DNA of 42,304 nucleotides from DASRJW01 sp964567755 (lineage in GTDB: Bacteria > Krumholzibacteriota > Krumholzibacteriia > G020349025). The notes beneath the pieces were generated by a model that worked only from the letters and a program-made list of their open reading frames with translations, did not search any database and had not been told where the DNA came from. Positions within the stretch are counted from its first letter, which is position 1, and each line of letters opens with the position of its first letter. Where the stretch lies: NCBI GenBank assembly GCA_964567755.1, contig CAZMNW010000006.1, forward strand, positions 1 through 42,304, written 5' to 3'. A program made the position numbers and the translations under genes. Below are positions 8,781 through 16,740 of the stretch, piece after piece.

Positions 8781-10144
8781 CTGCCGGCCGTGGGCGCCTG
8801 CGGCACAGCGGGCGGCGGACGATGGCGGTACTTCTCGTACAAACGCGTGTGGCGATTGGCGAGATCGATCTCGCGTCCGGCCATGAATGCGCGCTTCACC
8901 TGCGTCCGAATCTCCAGCGGGTCGCCGTCGGTGACGATGAGCGTCGCCTCCTTGCCCGGCTCCAAGGTGCCCAACCGATCTCCGACGCCGAGGATTTCAG
9001 CCGCGTATTGCGTCACACCCCGCAGCGCCTCTTCCTTCGGCAGCCCGTAAGCCGCCGCGGTCGCTGCCTGGTACGGCAGGTTGCGCGCGTGCGCTGCACT
9101 GAAGGGGTCGGCGCCATAAGCGAAACAGAAACGCACGCCCGCTCGATGCAGCTTCAACGGCAGGGTGAAAGAAGTGTCGTACGGTTCCCAGCGCCGATCC
9201 GGCAAGTCGTGAATGGGGCCGAGAATGACCGGGATCTTGCGCGCCGCCAATTCATCGGCCACACGCCAGACGTCGCCGCTCGACAGCAGGACGAGACGCA
9301 GGTTCTCATCATGGGCGAACTTGAGCGCGGCCCGAATCTGCTGGATCTCGTTCGCCGCCACCATCAACGGAATCTTGCCCTCCAGAACCGGCCGCATGGC
9401 TTCCCAGCGTGTGTCGCGGTCGTGCTGTGGAACGCCGCGCGTGCCCTCGGCGTGCACGGCTTTCACGTAGGCGCGTGCATCGGCGAAGGCCGCTTGCAGT
9501 GTTCGCAGCTTGGTGTCTCGTTGCTCGATCTGCTTGTCTTCGGGCTCGGCTCCTGGGCTGCGATCGATCCGCATCGAGGGCCAGTTGACCACGAGCCCCA
9601 CTGGTGAAGCGATCGTCATGTCCTCCCAGGTCCAGCCCTGCAGGCGAATGACCGCCGCCGTGCCGGCGATGAGACCGCCGCGCGCCGCCACCATGGCGAC
9701 GAGGACTCCGTTCGCCATCGTCACGGGCAGGATTTCGGATTCGGGGTTGAGCGCAATTTCAGCGCGCACGTTCGGGTTCACGTCCCCCATTTCGCTCACA
9801 TCGACGGTGCCAGGCACGCTGCTCACTTCCACCAGACCGAGAACGGTGTTGGCATCGACCAGCGCCGGATACACGTGCAGACCCGTCACGTTGTCGACAC
9901 GCGCCCCCGCAGGCACCGCGACGTCGCGACCCACGTCGAGAATGCGCGCACCGTCCATCACCAGCGTCGCGTTCTCGAGTGGCGGTCCACTCACCGGATG
10001 CACGGTGCCGCCGACCAGCGCCACGACCTCCGCCCGCGCGACCGCGGTCATGACCGCGACCGCACTTACGGCCGCGCAAAGCATTCGCTGCTGCAACGCC
10101 CGCGAGGCTCGCGCCGGCCGCTTCGACCGCACCCTTGGCTTCAT
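8750..10144 (-). CDS. Secreted amidohydrolase-superfamily protein lacking the HxH metal motif (third gene of the operon)
   Basis: 464 residues from ATG 10144, with GAGGAAG just upstream. The start overlaps the previous stop by four bases (ATGA), indicating translational coupling. A long basic N-terminus and hydrophobic stretch (LCAAVSAVAVMTAVARA) form a signal peptide. The imidazolonepropionase-like fold is clear from GGTVHPVSGPPLENATLVMDG at the start and from YAAEILGVGDRLGTLEPGKE and ATLIVTDGDPLE at the end. At the place of the first metal motif (usually GLIDxHxH) it reads YPALVDANTVLGL, so both histidines are missing. It may be a non-catalytic partner or have a rebuilt active site. The C-terminus is Pro/Ser-rich (about 25 residues). 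Substrate unknown; peptides or amides are possible, as in other secreted members. Confidence 0.85.
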   Translation of the reverse strand: MKPRVRSKRPARASRALQQRMLCAAVSAVAVMTAVARAEVVALVGGTVHPVSGPPLENATLVMDGARILDVGRDVAVPAGARVDNVTGLHVYPALVDANTVLGLVEVSSVPGTVDVSEMGDVNPNVRAEIALNPESEILPVTMANGVLVAMVAARGGLIAGTAAVIRLQGWTWEDMTIASPVGLVVNWPSMRIDRSPGAEPEDKQIEQRDTKLRTLQAAFADARAYVKAVHAEGTRGVPQHDRDTRWEAMRPVLEGKIPLMVAANEIQQIRAALKFAHDENLRLVLLSSGDVWRVADELAARKIPVILGPIHDLPDRRWEPYDTSFTLPLKLHRAGVRFCFAYGADPFSAAHARNLPYQAATAAAYGLPKEEALRGVTQYAAEILGVGDRLGTLEPGKEATLIVTDGDPLEIRTQVKRAFMAGREIDLANRHTRLYEKYRHRPPPAVPQAPTAGSQSSSRQSEP

Positions 10145-11640
10145 GGACGAACTTCCTCGAGCGCACAGGAATGCACCGCGTCGTTCAGGTACGATGGCTT
10201 CCACTCGCCACCACTCGTCGCTTCGTCGGCCTTCTTCGCCGCGCGAACTTTCTCCAGCAACATTTCGCGCTCGGCCAGCATGCTCTCGCGCTCATGCTCG
10301 TCACGGCCGCGGTCGAAATAGCGCCGGCCTTCGATCCATGTCTGCTCGCACAACGTGTACGTCGAGAGCGGGTGACCGTTCCAGAGGACGAAATCGGCGT
10401 CCTTGCCCGGTTCGAGCGAGCCGACCTTGTCTTGGACGCCGAGCTGGATGGCGGGGTTGAGCGTCACCAGCTTGAGCGCCTCGGCCTCCGCCATGCCACC
10501 GTACTTGACCGCCTTCGCCGCCTCCAAATTCATGCGCCGCGCCAATTCCGAGCTGTCGGAATTGAACGACACGACGACGCCGCGCTCGGTCATCAGACTG
10601 CCGCTGTGCGGAATGGCATCGTAGACCTCGAACTTGTACGCCCACCAATCGCTGAACGAGGACGCACCGGATCCGGCGCGCGCCAGCTCGTCGGCCACTT
10701 TGTAGCCCTCGAGGACATGCTGGAAGGTGGCGACGCGGAAATCGAACTCGTCGGCGAGACGGAGCAGCATGAGGATTTCGTCCTGGCGGTAGGAATGCGC
10801 GTGCACCAAACGCTCGCCGTGCAGAATCTGGACCAGCGTTTCGAGTTGCAGGTCGCGCCGTGGCGCGATGACGTTGCGTTTGCCCTTGTGCGCTTGGTAT
10901 TCGCGCCAGGCGCGATCGTAGTCGCGCGCCGCCAAGAAGCGCTCGCGAATTACCTGCTCCACTCCCATGCGCGTGCGCGGATAGCGCGCCGGGGCCGTCG
11001 ACCAATTGGATCGCTTTGGATTCTCCCCGAGCGCGAACTTGATTCCGGGCGGCGCGCCGCCCAGGAGCAACCCGTCCGGTGTCGCACCCCAACGCAGCTT
11101 GATGACGGCGTTTTGGCCGCCGATGGCGTTGGCCGATCCATGCAACTGGTTGGCGCAGGTGAGCCCGCCGGCCAACTCGCGGTACAGCGCGATCGACTTG
11201 CTGTTCACCACGTCGCCGATGCGCACTTCGGCAGTGCAGGAATTGGAGTATTCGTTGACGTCGCCCACGATGTCCGAATGGCTGTGGCAATCGATGAGCC
11301 CCGGGGTGAGGTGCTTGCCACGTGCGTCGACGACGAGCGCTTCGGCCGGCGCCTTTAGGTTGCGGCCGATGCGCACGACCTTTCCTTGCACCGCGAGCAG
11401 ATCCGAATCGGTCAAGATTCCGTCGGGCCCACACGTCCAAATTGTGGCGCCGCGCACGAGAACCGCGCGCGGCGCGGGCTCGGGCAGCGGCGGCCACGTG
11501 CCTTCGGCGGCGAGACTCGGGGCAGCAATGAAGAGCCCAGCAGCGATCCTCATCATCGTCTGCGCGAGGCGTGTAGCGCGCGCGACTGCGATCGATCCCA
11601 AAGCGCGAGAACTTGAAAGTGTGGCGATTCCCGAACGCAT
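10141..11640 (-). CDS. Secreted amidohydrolase with intact metal site (second gene of the operon)
   Basis: 499 residues from ATG 11640, which overlaps the upstream stop by one base (TGATG). An internal MM at residues 28-29 begins a cleaner signal peptide (MRIAAGLFIAAPSLAAEG) and is a possible alternative start. The superfamily hallmarks are VLVRGATIWTCGPDG, LTPGLIDCHSHSD with the HxH metal ligands, a second histidine in LVHAHSYRQDE, ATFQHVLEGYK, and FNSDSSELARRMNLEAAKAVKYG carrying the late Asp. It ends with the usual DKVGSLEPGKDADFVLWNGHP. It would hydrolyse an amide or similar bond in the periplasm or outside the cell; the substrate cannot be read from the sequence. It is the only one of the three operon members with a complete-looking active site, so it is probably the catalytic member. 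Confidence 0.9.
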   Translation of the reverse strand: MRSGIATLSSSRALGSIAVARATRLAQTMMRIAAGLFIAAPSLAAEGTWPPLPEPAPRAVLVRGATIWTCGPDGILTDSDLLAVQGKVVRIGRNLKAPAEALVVDARGKHLTPGLIDCHSHSDIVGDVNEYSNSCTAEVRIGDVVNSKSIALYRELAGGLTCANQLHGSANAIGGQNAVIKLRWGATPDGLLLGGAPPGIKFALGENPKRSNWSTAPARYPRTRMGVEQVIRERFLAARDYDRAWREYQAHKGKRNVIAPRRDLQLETLVQILHGERLVHAHSYRQDEILMLLRLADEFDFRVATFQHVLEGYKVADELARAGSGASSFSDWWAYKFEVYDAIPHSGSLMTERGVVVSFNSDSSELARRMNLEAAKAVKYGGMAEAEALKLVTLNPAIQLGVQDKVGSLEPGKDADFVLWNGHPLSTYTLCEQTWIEGRRYFDRGRDEHERESMLAEREMLLEKVRAAKKADEATSGGEWKPSYLNDAVHSCALEEVRP

Positions 11641-13304
11641 CAGTGTTCGCTCCCCGGCACCGGCTCGGGGCGTGAGCCCTCGACCGCGGTAGCTTTGCCA
11701 TCCGGCTGTTGCCACGTGCCACGCAGCGCCTTTTTCTCGGGGCGCAGCCGCAAGGTTTGAGGTGTGGTCGCAGCCCCGAGGCGCAGCCACAATTCCCCTT
11801 GCTGCCAGCGCAACTGTTGCACCGGGATCTCGTGCCCGGCCGCGTCCGTGAGCGTGCCGCGCAACGTCCACTCGTTGCCCTGCAGCTCGAGCTTCCACTC
11901 CCGTTCCTCGCCACCCGTGCCAGAGCGGAGTTGCCATTTCCCCGCCACCTGGTCGAAGGCATCGAGCTTGTCGTCGCGCACCTCGAACCGCTCGCCGTCC
12001 ACCCAGACCTCGAGCACGCGCGTTTTTTCGGCGAACAGATCGCCGTCCGTGACGGTGAAGTTGGCAATCTTGCCGGTTTCGATGCTGCCGAGGTGCGCCT
12101 CGAGGCCGAGCAGACGCGCCGGCACCGTCGTGACCGCCGCCAATGCCGCCGCCTCCGGCAAGCCGGCCTCGATCGCGCGCCGCACGTGGCGGCGGAAGTC
12201 GGCGCGCTTTTCCAAGCCATTCGACGTCAACGCGAAGGCGATGCCGGCCGCCTGCAACCGTGCGGCATTGGCGGGTGCGGCGTTCCAGTGCCGCAGCAGA
12301 TCGAGCTCGACGTCGAGCGCCTCGTCGTCATCGGCAAACACAGGCGGCGGCGGAAACACGAGCGGCAGGACGATCGGAAGCCCCGCGGCGCGCACGGCGT
12401 CCACGTGTTGGTACTCCTCGCCGTTGCCGAGCAGAACCGCGCGCAGACCGAACTCGCGCACGAGCGCCGTGCAGCGCATTGTCCCCAGCACGTCGTCGGT
12501 CTTCATCCACACCGGAGTCTGCGGCGAAGGCGGGAGCACCGCCCCCAGGATGTCGATGGAAAGATTCGTCTCCGGTCGTTCCACCCCGGCACCGGCGGCG
12601 GCGTACTGCTGCTGGGCTTCCCTTGCCCAGCGCGCATCGAGCAATGTCTGACGCACCAATGCCACGGAACCCATGATCGAGACCGGGTAACCGAAGTCGC
12701 GCTCATCGCCGCTGCTGTGCTCGAACGCGACCATCTGCGCCACGTCGGCGCGCAACATCTGGTCGTCGAGCTGCCCGGGTCGCAAACCGACAACGGCACT
12801 CTGACCCCGGAAGATGCCGCGACTGGGAACGACGTGCGCTGAGGCGAATCCCACTGCACGCAGTGTCTCGAGTTCCTTCTCGTCGAGAACGAGGCTCTCT
12901 GCCACGCGCTCCTCTGCACGCACGCGCGGGTTCGGGTGACGCACGCCGCCGGATGGGATGAGTGGGGGAGGCTTGGGTGCTTCAGCCGCGCTCCCGGGCG
13001 GTGGCGGTTTCTTGCCGGAGGCGAAGTCCAGGTAGGGTTCGACGAGACCTGCGTAGACGGTTCGACCCTGCAAGTCCCACACGCGCGCATCGGCAGGGGG
13101 AGCCCCGCCCCCGACGGAGATGACGATGCCGTCGCGCACCACCACGGTGGCGCGGTCGAGCACCTTCCCCGGCCGGACGACAACCCTCGCGCCCACCAGG
13201 GCATGGACGCGCGGCGTGCGATCCTCGAAGGCCCAAGCGCCCGTGACTGCGATCGACAGCCACCCCAGGACCAAGCCAACGCTGCGCAGGTTCGCACGCG
13301 TCAT
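11640..13304 (-). CDS. Secreted amidohydrolase-like protein without HxH, with extra C-terminal beta domain (first gene of the operon)
   Basis: 554 residues from ATG 13304, with GAGGAG five bases upstream. Signal peptide NLRSVGLVLGWLSIAVTGAWA is followed by FEDR. The amidohydrolase frame is visible in ALVGARVVVRPGKVLDRATV and in LLGLEAHLGSIETGKIANFTVTDG. The metal-ligand segment reads VYAGLVEPYLDFAS where GLIDxHxH is expected, and the late Asp region reads ALTSNGLEKR, so the canonical metal site is absent. About 110 residues after the fold form a beta-rich C-terminal extension (AGKWQLRSG, EWTLRGTL, LWLRLGA) that may be a binding module. A Pro-rich loop (KKPPPPGSAAEAPKPPP) lies near residue 110. 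Inferred as a structural or substrate-binding partner of the intact amidohydrolase encoded next. Confidence 0.85.
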   Translation of the reverse strand: MTRANLRSVGLVLGWLSIAVTGAWAFEDRTPRVHALVGARVVVRPGKVLDRATVVVRDGIVISVGGGAPPADARVWDLQGRTVYAGLVEPYLDFASGKKPPPPGSAAEAPKPPPLIPSGGVRHPNPRVRAEERVAESLVLDEKELETLRAVGFASAHVVPSRGIFRGQSAVVGLRPGQLDDQMLRADVAQMVAFEHSSGDERDFGYPVSIMGSVALVRQTLLDARWAREAQQQYAAAGAGVERPETNLSIDILGAVLPPSPQTPVWMKTDDVLGTMRCTALVREFGLRAVLLGNGEEYQHVDAVRAAGLPIVLPLVFPPPPVFADDDEALDVELDLLRHWNAAPANAARLQAAGIAFALTSNGLEKRADFRRHVRRAIEAGLPEAAALAAVTTVPARLLGLEAHLGSIETGKIANFTVTDGDLFAEKTRVLEVWVDGERFEVRDDKLDAFDQVAGKWQLRSGTGGEEREWKLELQGNEWTLRGTLTDAAGHEIPVQQLRWQQGELWLRLGAATTPQTLRLRPEKKALRGTWQQPDGKATAVEGSRPEPVPGSEH

Positions 13305-13420
13305 TCGGGCTCCTCGCGTCAGGTCACGAGTTTCCACGGTCAATGGCACACGCGCCGCGGCACTCCACAACCATCAGGGTGCGCGACACTGTACCCGCGA
13401 CCCTGGGGAAGTGCAAGCCG

Positions 13421-13900
13421 CTACTCGCCTGGACGCAGCGGACGCAGCACGCGGCAGGGATTCCCTGCAGCGACGACGCCGGCGGGAATGTCACGCGTGA
13501 CGACGCTGCCGGCACCGAGGATGGAACCGCTGCCGATGGTGACACCCGAGAGGATCGTGCAGCTGGTGCCGATGGAAGCGCCAGCGCACACGCGCGTCGG
13601 CTGCACCGTCCAGTCCGACTCGGTTTGCAAACGGCCTTCTGCGCTCGCACGCGGGAACCTGTCGTTAATGAACGAGACATTGTGGCCGACGAAGACATCG
13701 TCCTCGATGGTCACACCTTCACAAATGAAGGTGTGGCTCGAGATCTTGCAGTTGCGGCCGATGATGGCGTTCTTCTGGATCTCGACGAAGGCTCCGACCT
13801 TCGAGCCATCTCCGATCGTGCAACCGTAGAGGTTGACGAAAGCGAAGATCTTGACGTCGCGTCCCAACTTCACGTCGGGAGCGATGCGCTGGTAATCCAT
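13421..13900 (-). CDS. Left-handed beta-helix (hexapeptide) acetyltransferase, WbpD/WlbB-like
   Basis: 159 residues from ATG 13900, with GGAG five bases upstream. Nearly the whole protein is hexapeptide repeats (for example VKLGRDVKIFAFVNLYGC, CTIGDGSKVGAFVEIQ, VTIEDDVFVGHNVSF, TIGSGSILGAGSVVTRDI), ending with AGNPCRVLRPL as in sugar N-acetyltransferases. The order and length fit the UDP-2-acetamido-3-amino-2,3-dideoxyglucuronate N-acetyltransferase group used for O-antigen or capsule sugars. The context supports polysaccharide work: a flippase and an unknown protein lie just upstream on the same strand. No partner dehydrogenase or aminotransferase (WbpB/WbpE type) is nearby, so the exact sugar remains unknown. 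Confidence 0.88.
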   Translation of the reverse strand: MDYQRIAPDVKLGRDVKIFAFVNLYGCTIGDGSKVGAFVEIQKNAIIGRNCKISSHTFICEGVTIEDDVFVGHNVSFINDRFPRASAEGRLQTESDWTVQPTRVCAGASIGTSCTILSGVTIGSGSILGAGSVVTRDIPAGVVAAGNPCRVLRPLRPGE

Positions 13901-13966
13901 CGACGCTCCGTTCCACCCTCAGTGCACATGCCGGGCAGGAAGATCCAAGGCGCAACATGCGTTGTT

Positions 13967-14671
13967 TCAGTGCCCCGCGGATCGCAAGCGCTCCACGTGC
14001 GCGGCGCGCATGAGCTCCAGCCGCGCGCAGAGCACTCTGTCCAGCGTGCGCGTGTGCTCGTGGTAGGAGATCACTCCATCCTCGATGAGCTTGCGCGCCA
14101 GGTTGTACGATGTATCCATGCGCACGCCCGTGATGCCGACGCGCAGGAAATCGCGCGTCTCCGCGTGCTGCGCCAGAGCCACCAGCAACGGGAAAGTCGC
14201 TGCCGACACGAACCCGACGACGAGCACGGGATCGCCAAGCGCCCCGATGATCTTCGGCCCTGCAGCGACTTCGAACTCGCGCATGGAGCTCTTGCCGCGC
14301 AGGCGATATCGAATCCGCGCTCGCTTCAGCGAGAGAGTGGTTTCCGAATCGCTCTTTCCCGCGGTGGCGTTCCCATCGCCCCCACCATCTGCCAGGGCGG
14401 ATCCAGGTTCCGTTGCACCGGACGCGGGCGCCGAGTCGTAAGGTCCCTGCGCCTCCGCGTCGAGGGGCGTGATGACGCCCGCAATGCCATGTCTCCATCC
14501 GCCGAGAATCGCCACGAGATCGTGCTCGTCGTTCGCCGCGGGGTCGTCGAGGAGAACCACGGGTGTCTTCAAACACGCCTCCATGACGATGCGCTCGAGC
14601 GCGCGTTCACGGACTCGACGCGCCACGCGGAATCGTACCGGTTCGATCGAGGTCGCTTCAAGAGAGGACAA
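13967..14671 (-). CDS. Unrecognised protein between flippase and acetyltransferase genes
   Basis: 234 residues if translation begins at TTG 14671, nine bases after the flippase stop; no clear ribosome binding site precedes it, and ATG 14584 (residue 30) is an alternative. I do not recognise the family. Visible parts are an N-terminal alpha/beta-like segment (TPVVLLDDPAANDEHDLVAI), a Gly/Ala/Asp-rich insert around residues 75-108 that looks disordered, a basic strand (LKRARIRYRLRGK), then VAAGPKIIGALGDPVLVVGF and a charged helical C-terminus. There is no signal peptide or obvious transmembrane helix. Its tight position after the flippase suggests a role in the same surface-polymer pathway. The frame has the strong G/C third-position preference of its neighbours, which supports it being real. 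Confidence 0.6.
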   Translation of the reverse strand: MSSLEATSIEPVRFRVARRVRERALERIVMEACLKTPVVLLDDPAANDEHDLVAILGGWRHGIAGVITPLDAEAQGPYDSAPASGATEPGSALADGGGDGNATAGKSDSETTLSLKRARIRYRLRGKSSMREFEVAAGPKIIGALGDPVLVVGFVSAATFPLLVALAQHAETRDFLRVGITGVRMDTSYNLARKLIEDGVISYHEHTRTLDRVLCARLELMRAAHVERLRSAGH

Positions 14672-14680
14672 CGTCGGGAT

Positions 14681-15991
14681 TCACTTGGGAACTGACCGCA
14701 GCCGCCGCTCGACGAAGGCAATCGCGTCCCGGGTGCGCCACGCCACGCTCCGCAAGGTGAACCCCAGGTCGCCGCGCAAGACCCATGTGCGCGCCACCAT
14801 CCCGACCATGGCGGAAACGAACACCGCTGCCGCTGCTCCCGCGGCCCCGTGCCCAGGAATCCACCCGAACGCGAGCGTGACACCGAGGGTCGTTCCGAGC
14901 CACGTGATCCACACCAGGGTTCGAAGGCGCCCGAGACCGATGAGAAAGGGGCTGCCGACGCTGGCGAAGGGCAGCGCCAGCGCGCTTGCCACGAGGATCC
15001 GAAACACCGGAATGCTGTCGGTGTAACGCTCGCCATAGAAGAGTGAATAGACCTGAGGTGCGGCGAAGATCAAGATCGCCAGCAGCGGGATCAGCGCCAG
15101 GTGCAAGAAACAGACGCTCTTTTCGTACAGCACGCGCAAGTCCTCTCGGCGGCCCGTCGCATGCAAGCGTGACACGAGCGGCATGAGAACTTGGTTGATG
15201 GCCTGAGCGAGGACGTTGAAGACGCGGAAAAAGAGCTTCGCCACGTGATACGAAGCGACAGCGCGCGGTTCCATGAGAGCGCCCGCGAGCAATGCATCCG
15301 CGTGCTGGCCGACGGTGGTTCCGAGACCCGACACCGCCGAGTATCCCCCCAGCGCCGCCATCCGCCTGGCCTGCGTGCGCGATGGCCGTGCGGCGAGAGC
15401 GCGCCAGCAGACCGCGAGCGCCAGGAACGAGCCGATGCCTGCGGCCAGTGTCTGGACCCATTGGATCGCCTCGGCAGTGCGTATGCCGTCCATCCAGCGC
15501 CAAAACGCGAGCGCCCCGATGGCGACGGAGTAGTAGCCCGCGTCGAGCCAGAACAGGCGCCGCAGACGTCGCTCCCCCTCGAGCGTCGCGCCTACAGCGT
15601 CGCGGGCACTGCCCACCAGGAGCAGGACGGCGCTCGGCACCAGCACCGCCGCCAACGCTGGCTTGCCAAAGAGCTCCGCCCAGAGTCCGCGTCCGGCGCC
15701 AATGGCGAGCGCGACCACGGCGCTTCCAAGGACGTAGAGTGCCGCGCCTGTGGCGGCCACGCGCCGCGCCTCGGTGCCTTCGGCGACGAATTTGGTGAGC
15801 GGCAGGAGCACCAAGAAACGCAGCATCTGGGCCACGGTGAGCAGCACCGTGCTCGCGATCGCCTGCAGGCCAAGCTCGTCGGCAGGCAGCACGCGCACCA
15901 CGAGGAGCATGAAACCCACCCCAAAGACGAGCGGCAAGCTCTTGTCGAGCACCGACCAGGAGAGCTGCCGCCAGTGGCGTTCGAGCTGCAC
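14681..15991 (-). CDS. Polysaccharide/lipid-linked oligosaccharide flippase (MOP superfamily, Wzx-like)
   Basis: 436 residues from GTG 15991, with AGG about six bases upstream. It has about 12-14 hydrophobic segments spread through the protein, beginning with LPLVFGVGFMLLVVRVLPADELG, the usual first helix of the polysaccharide biosynthesis protein (RfbX/Wzx) family. Other family-like parts are VASYHVAKLFFRVFNVLAQA, LMPLVSRLHATGR and FAAPQVYSLFYGERYTDS (the typical 'fgeeY..s..vf.il' region). It would move lipid-linked sugars across the inner membrane. The unknown protein and the acetyltransferase follow on the same strand. The divergent neighbour, starting 114 bases away, encodes an outer-membrane-like protein. 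Which polymer is exported cannot be told. Confidence 0.88.
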   Translation of the reverse strand: MQLERHWRQLSWSVLDKSLPLVFGVGFMLLVVRVLPADELGLQAIASTVLLTVAQMLRFLVLLPLTKFVAEGTEARRVAATGAALYVLGSAVVALAIGAGRGLWAELFGKPALAAVLVPSAVLLLVGSARDAVGATLEGERRLRRLFWLDAGYYSVAIGALAFWRWMDGIRTAEAIQWVQTLAAGIGSFLALAVCWRALAARPSRTQARRMAALGGYSAVSGLGTTVGQHADALLAGALMEPRAVASYHVAKLFFRVFNVLAQAINQVLMPLVSRLHATGRREDLRVLYEKSVCFLHLALIPLLAILIFAAPQVYSLFYGERYTDSIPVFRILVASALALPFASVGSPFLIGLGRLRTLVWITWLGTTLGVTLAFGWIPGHGAAGAAAAVFVSAMVGMVARTWVLRGDLGFTLRSVAWRTRDAIAFVERRLRSVPK

Positions 15992-16105
15992 GGGCTACCT
16001 GCGGCGCGGCCGAGCGCGCGATGTTCGTGGTTCACAGGGCGGCGGCGGTTCCACTACCCTGTCCGGCATCGTTCGACGCCCTGACCCGCAGAAAGGAACG
16101 GAGCA

Positions 16106-16600
16106 ATGAAGAAGTGGTGTGTGATCGTGGGGGTGATGCTCGTCGGCGCGGGCGCTGCGAGCGCGCAGAGTCAGTACCAGACCGCCTTCGAAGTCGGGAT
16201 CGGCTATACCCGCCCGGGGGCCGGCGGCTTCGACATGATGACCCTGCTCTTGCAAAGCGACAGTTATCTCTTCGAAACCGGGATCGGCTTCGACTTGAAC
16301 GGCGGCTCGAACGGCGATACGGTGTTCAGCTGGCTCCTGCGCGGAGCGCTGCGTCCCGCGGTGGCCGGCAACACCATCATCCACGCTGGCGCCGAGTTCT
16401 CCATGCACACGAATTCGGCCTTCGAGCCCCCGGACGTCGGTTCGCTGTCCACGGTGGGGATCCTGTTCGGCGCTTCGCACCCGCTGACCGATCATCTGAA
16501 CTTCGAGGTGCACGTCTTTCCCGTGGTGATGGAATTCGGCAACGAAGAGACGGTGACGCGTTTTCTGACCGCTCAGCTCGGGGCACATATTTTGTTCTGA
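16106..16600 (+). CDS. Small outer-membrane beta-barrel-like protein
   Basis: 164 residues from ATG 16106, following the purine-rich AAGGAACGGAG. It has a clean signal peptide: MKKWCVIVGVMLVGAGAASA, cut before QSQYQ. The mature protein alternates polar and hydrophobic residues in short strands (TAFEVGIGYTRP, YLFETGIGFDLN, HAGAEFSMH, LNFEVHVFPVVMEFG) and ends in a strand with terminal phenylalanine (AQLGAHILF), the classic signal for BAM-dependent outer-membrane insertion. About eight strands would fit a small OmpW/OmpA-like barrel. I cannot name a family. It may be independent of the M16 genes that follow after 140 bases. Confidence 0.75.
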   Translation: MKKWCVIVGVMLVGAGAASAQSQYQTAFEVGIGYTRPGAGGFDMMTLLLQSDSYLFETGIGFDLNGGSNGDTVFSWLLRGALRPAVAGNTIIHAGAEFSMHTNSAFEPPDVGSLSTVGILFGASHPLTDHLNFEVHVFPVVMEFGNEETVTRFLTAQLGAHILF

Positions 16601-16650
16601 CGGCCCCGCCATTACGGCACGCATCCGGGCGCGCCGGGCATGATGCGCGT

Positions 16651-16665
16651 GCGGCCCCGGGCCGC
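16651..16665 (+). terminator. GC-rich hairpin after the outer-membrane protein gene
   Basis: A perfect GC palindrome, GCGGCCCCGGGCCGC, lies about 50 bases after the stop at 16600 and before the M16 ribosome binding site. There is no T-run, so it is at best a weak or factor-assisted terminator, or a processing hairpin. Confidence 0.25.
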
Positions 16666-16740
16666 GCAAGCGCCGGCTGCGCACATGGGTCGCGGGCGCC
16701 GGCGGCCAGGCAGACACGACCAGCGTGGGAGGAGTTGTCG

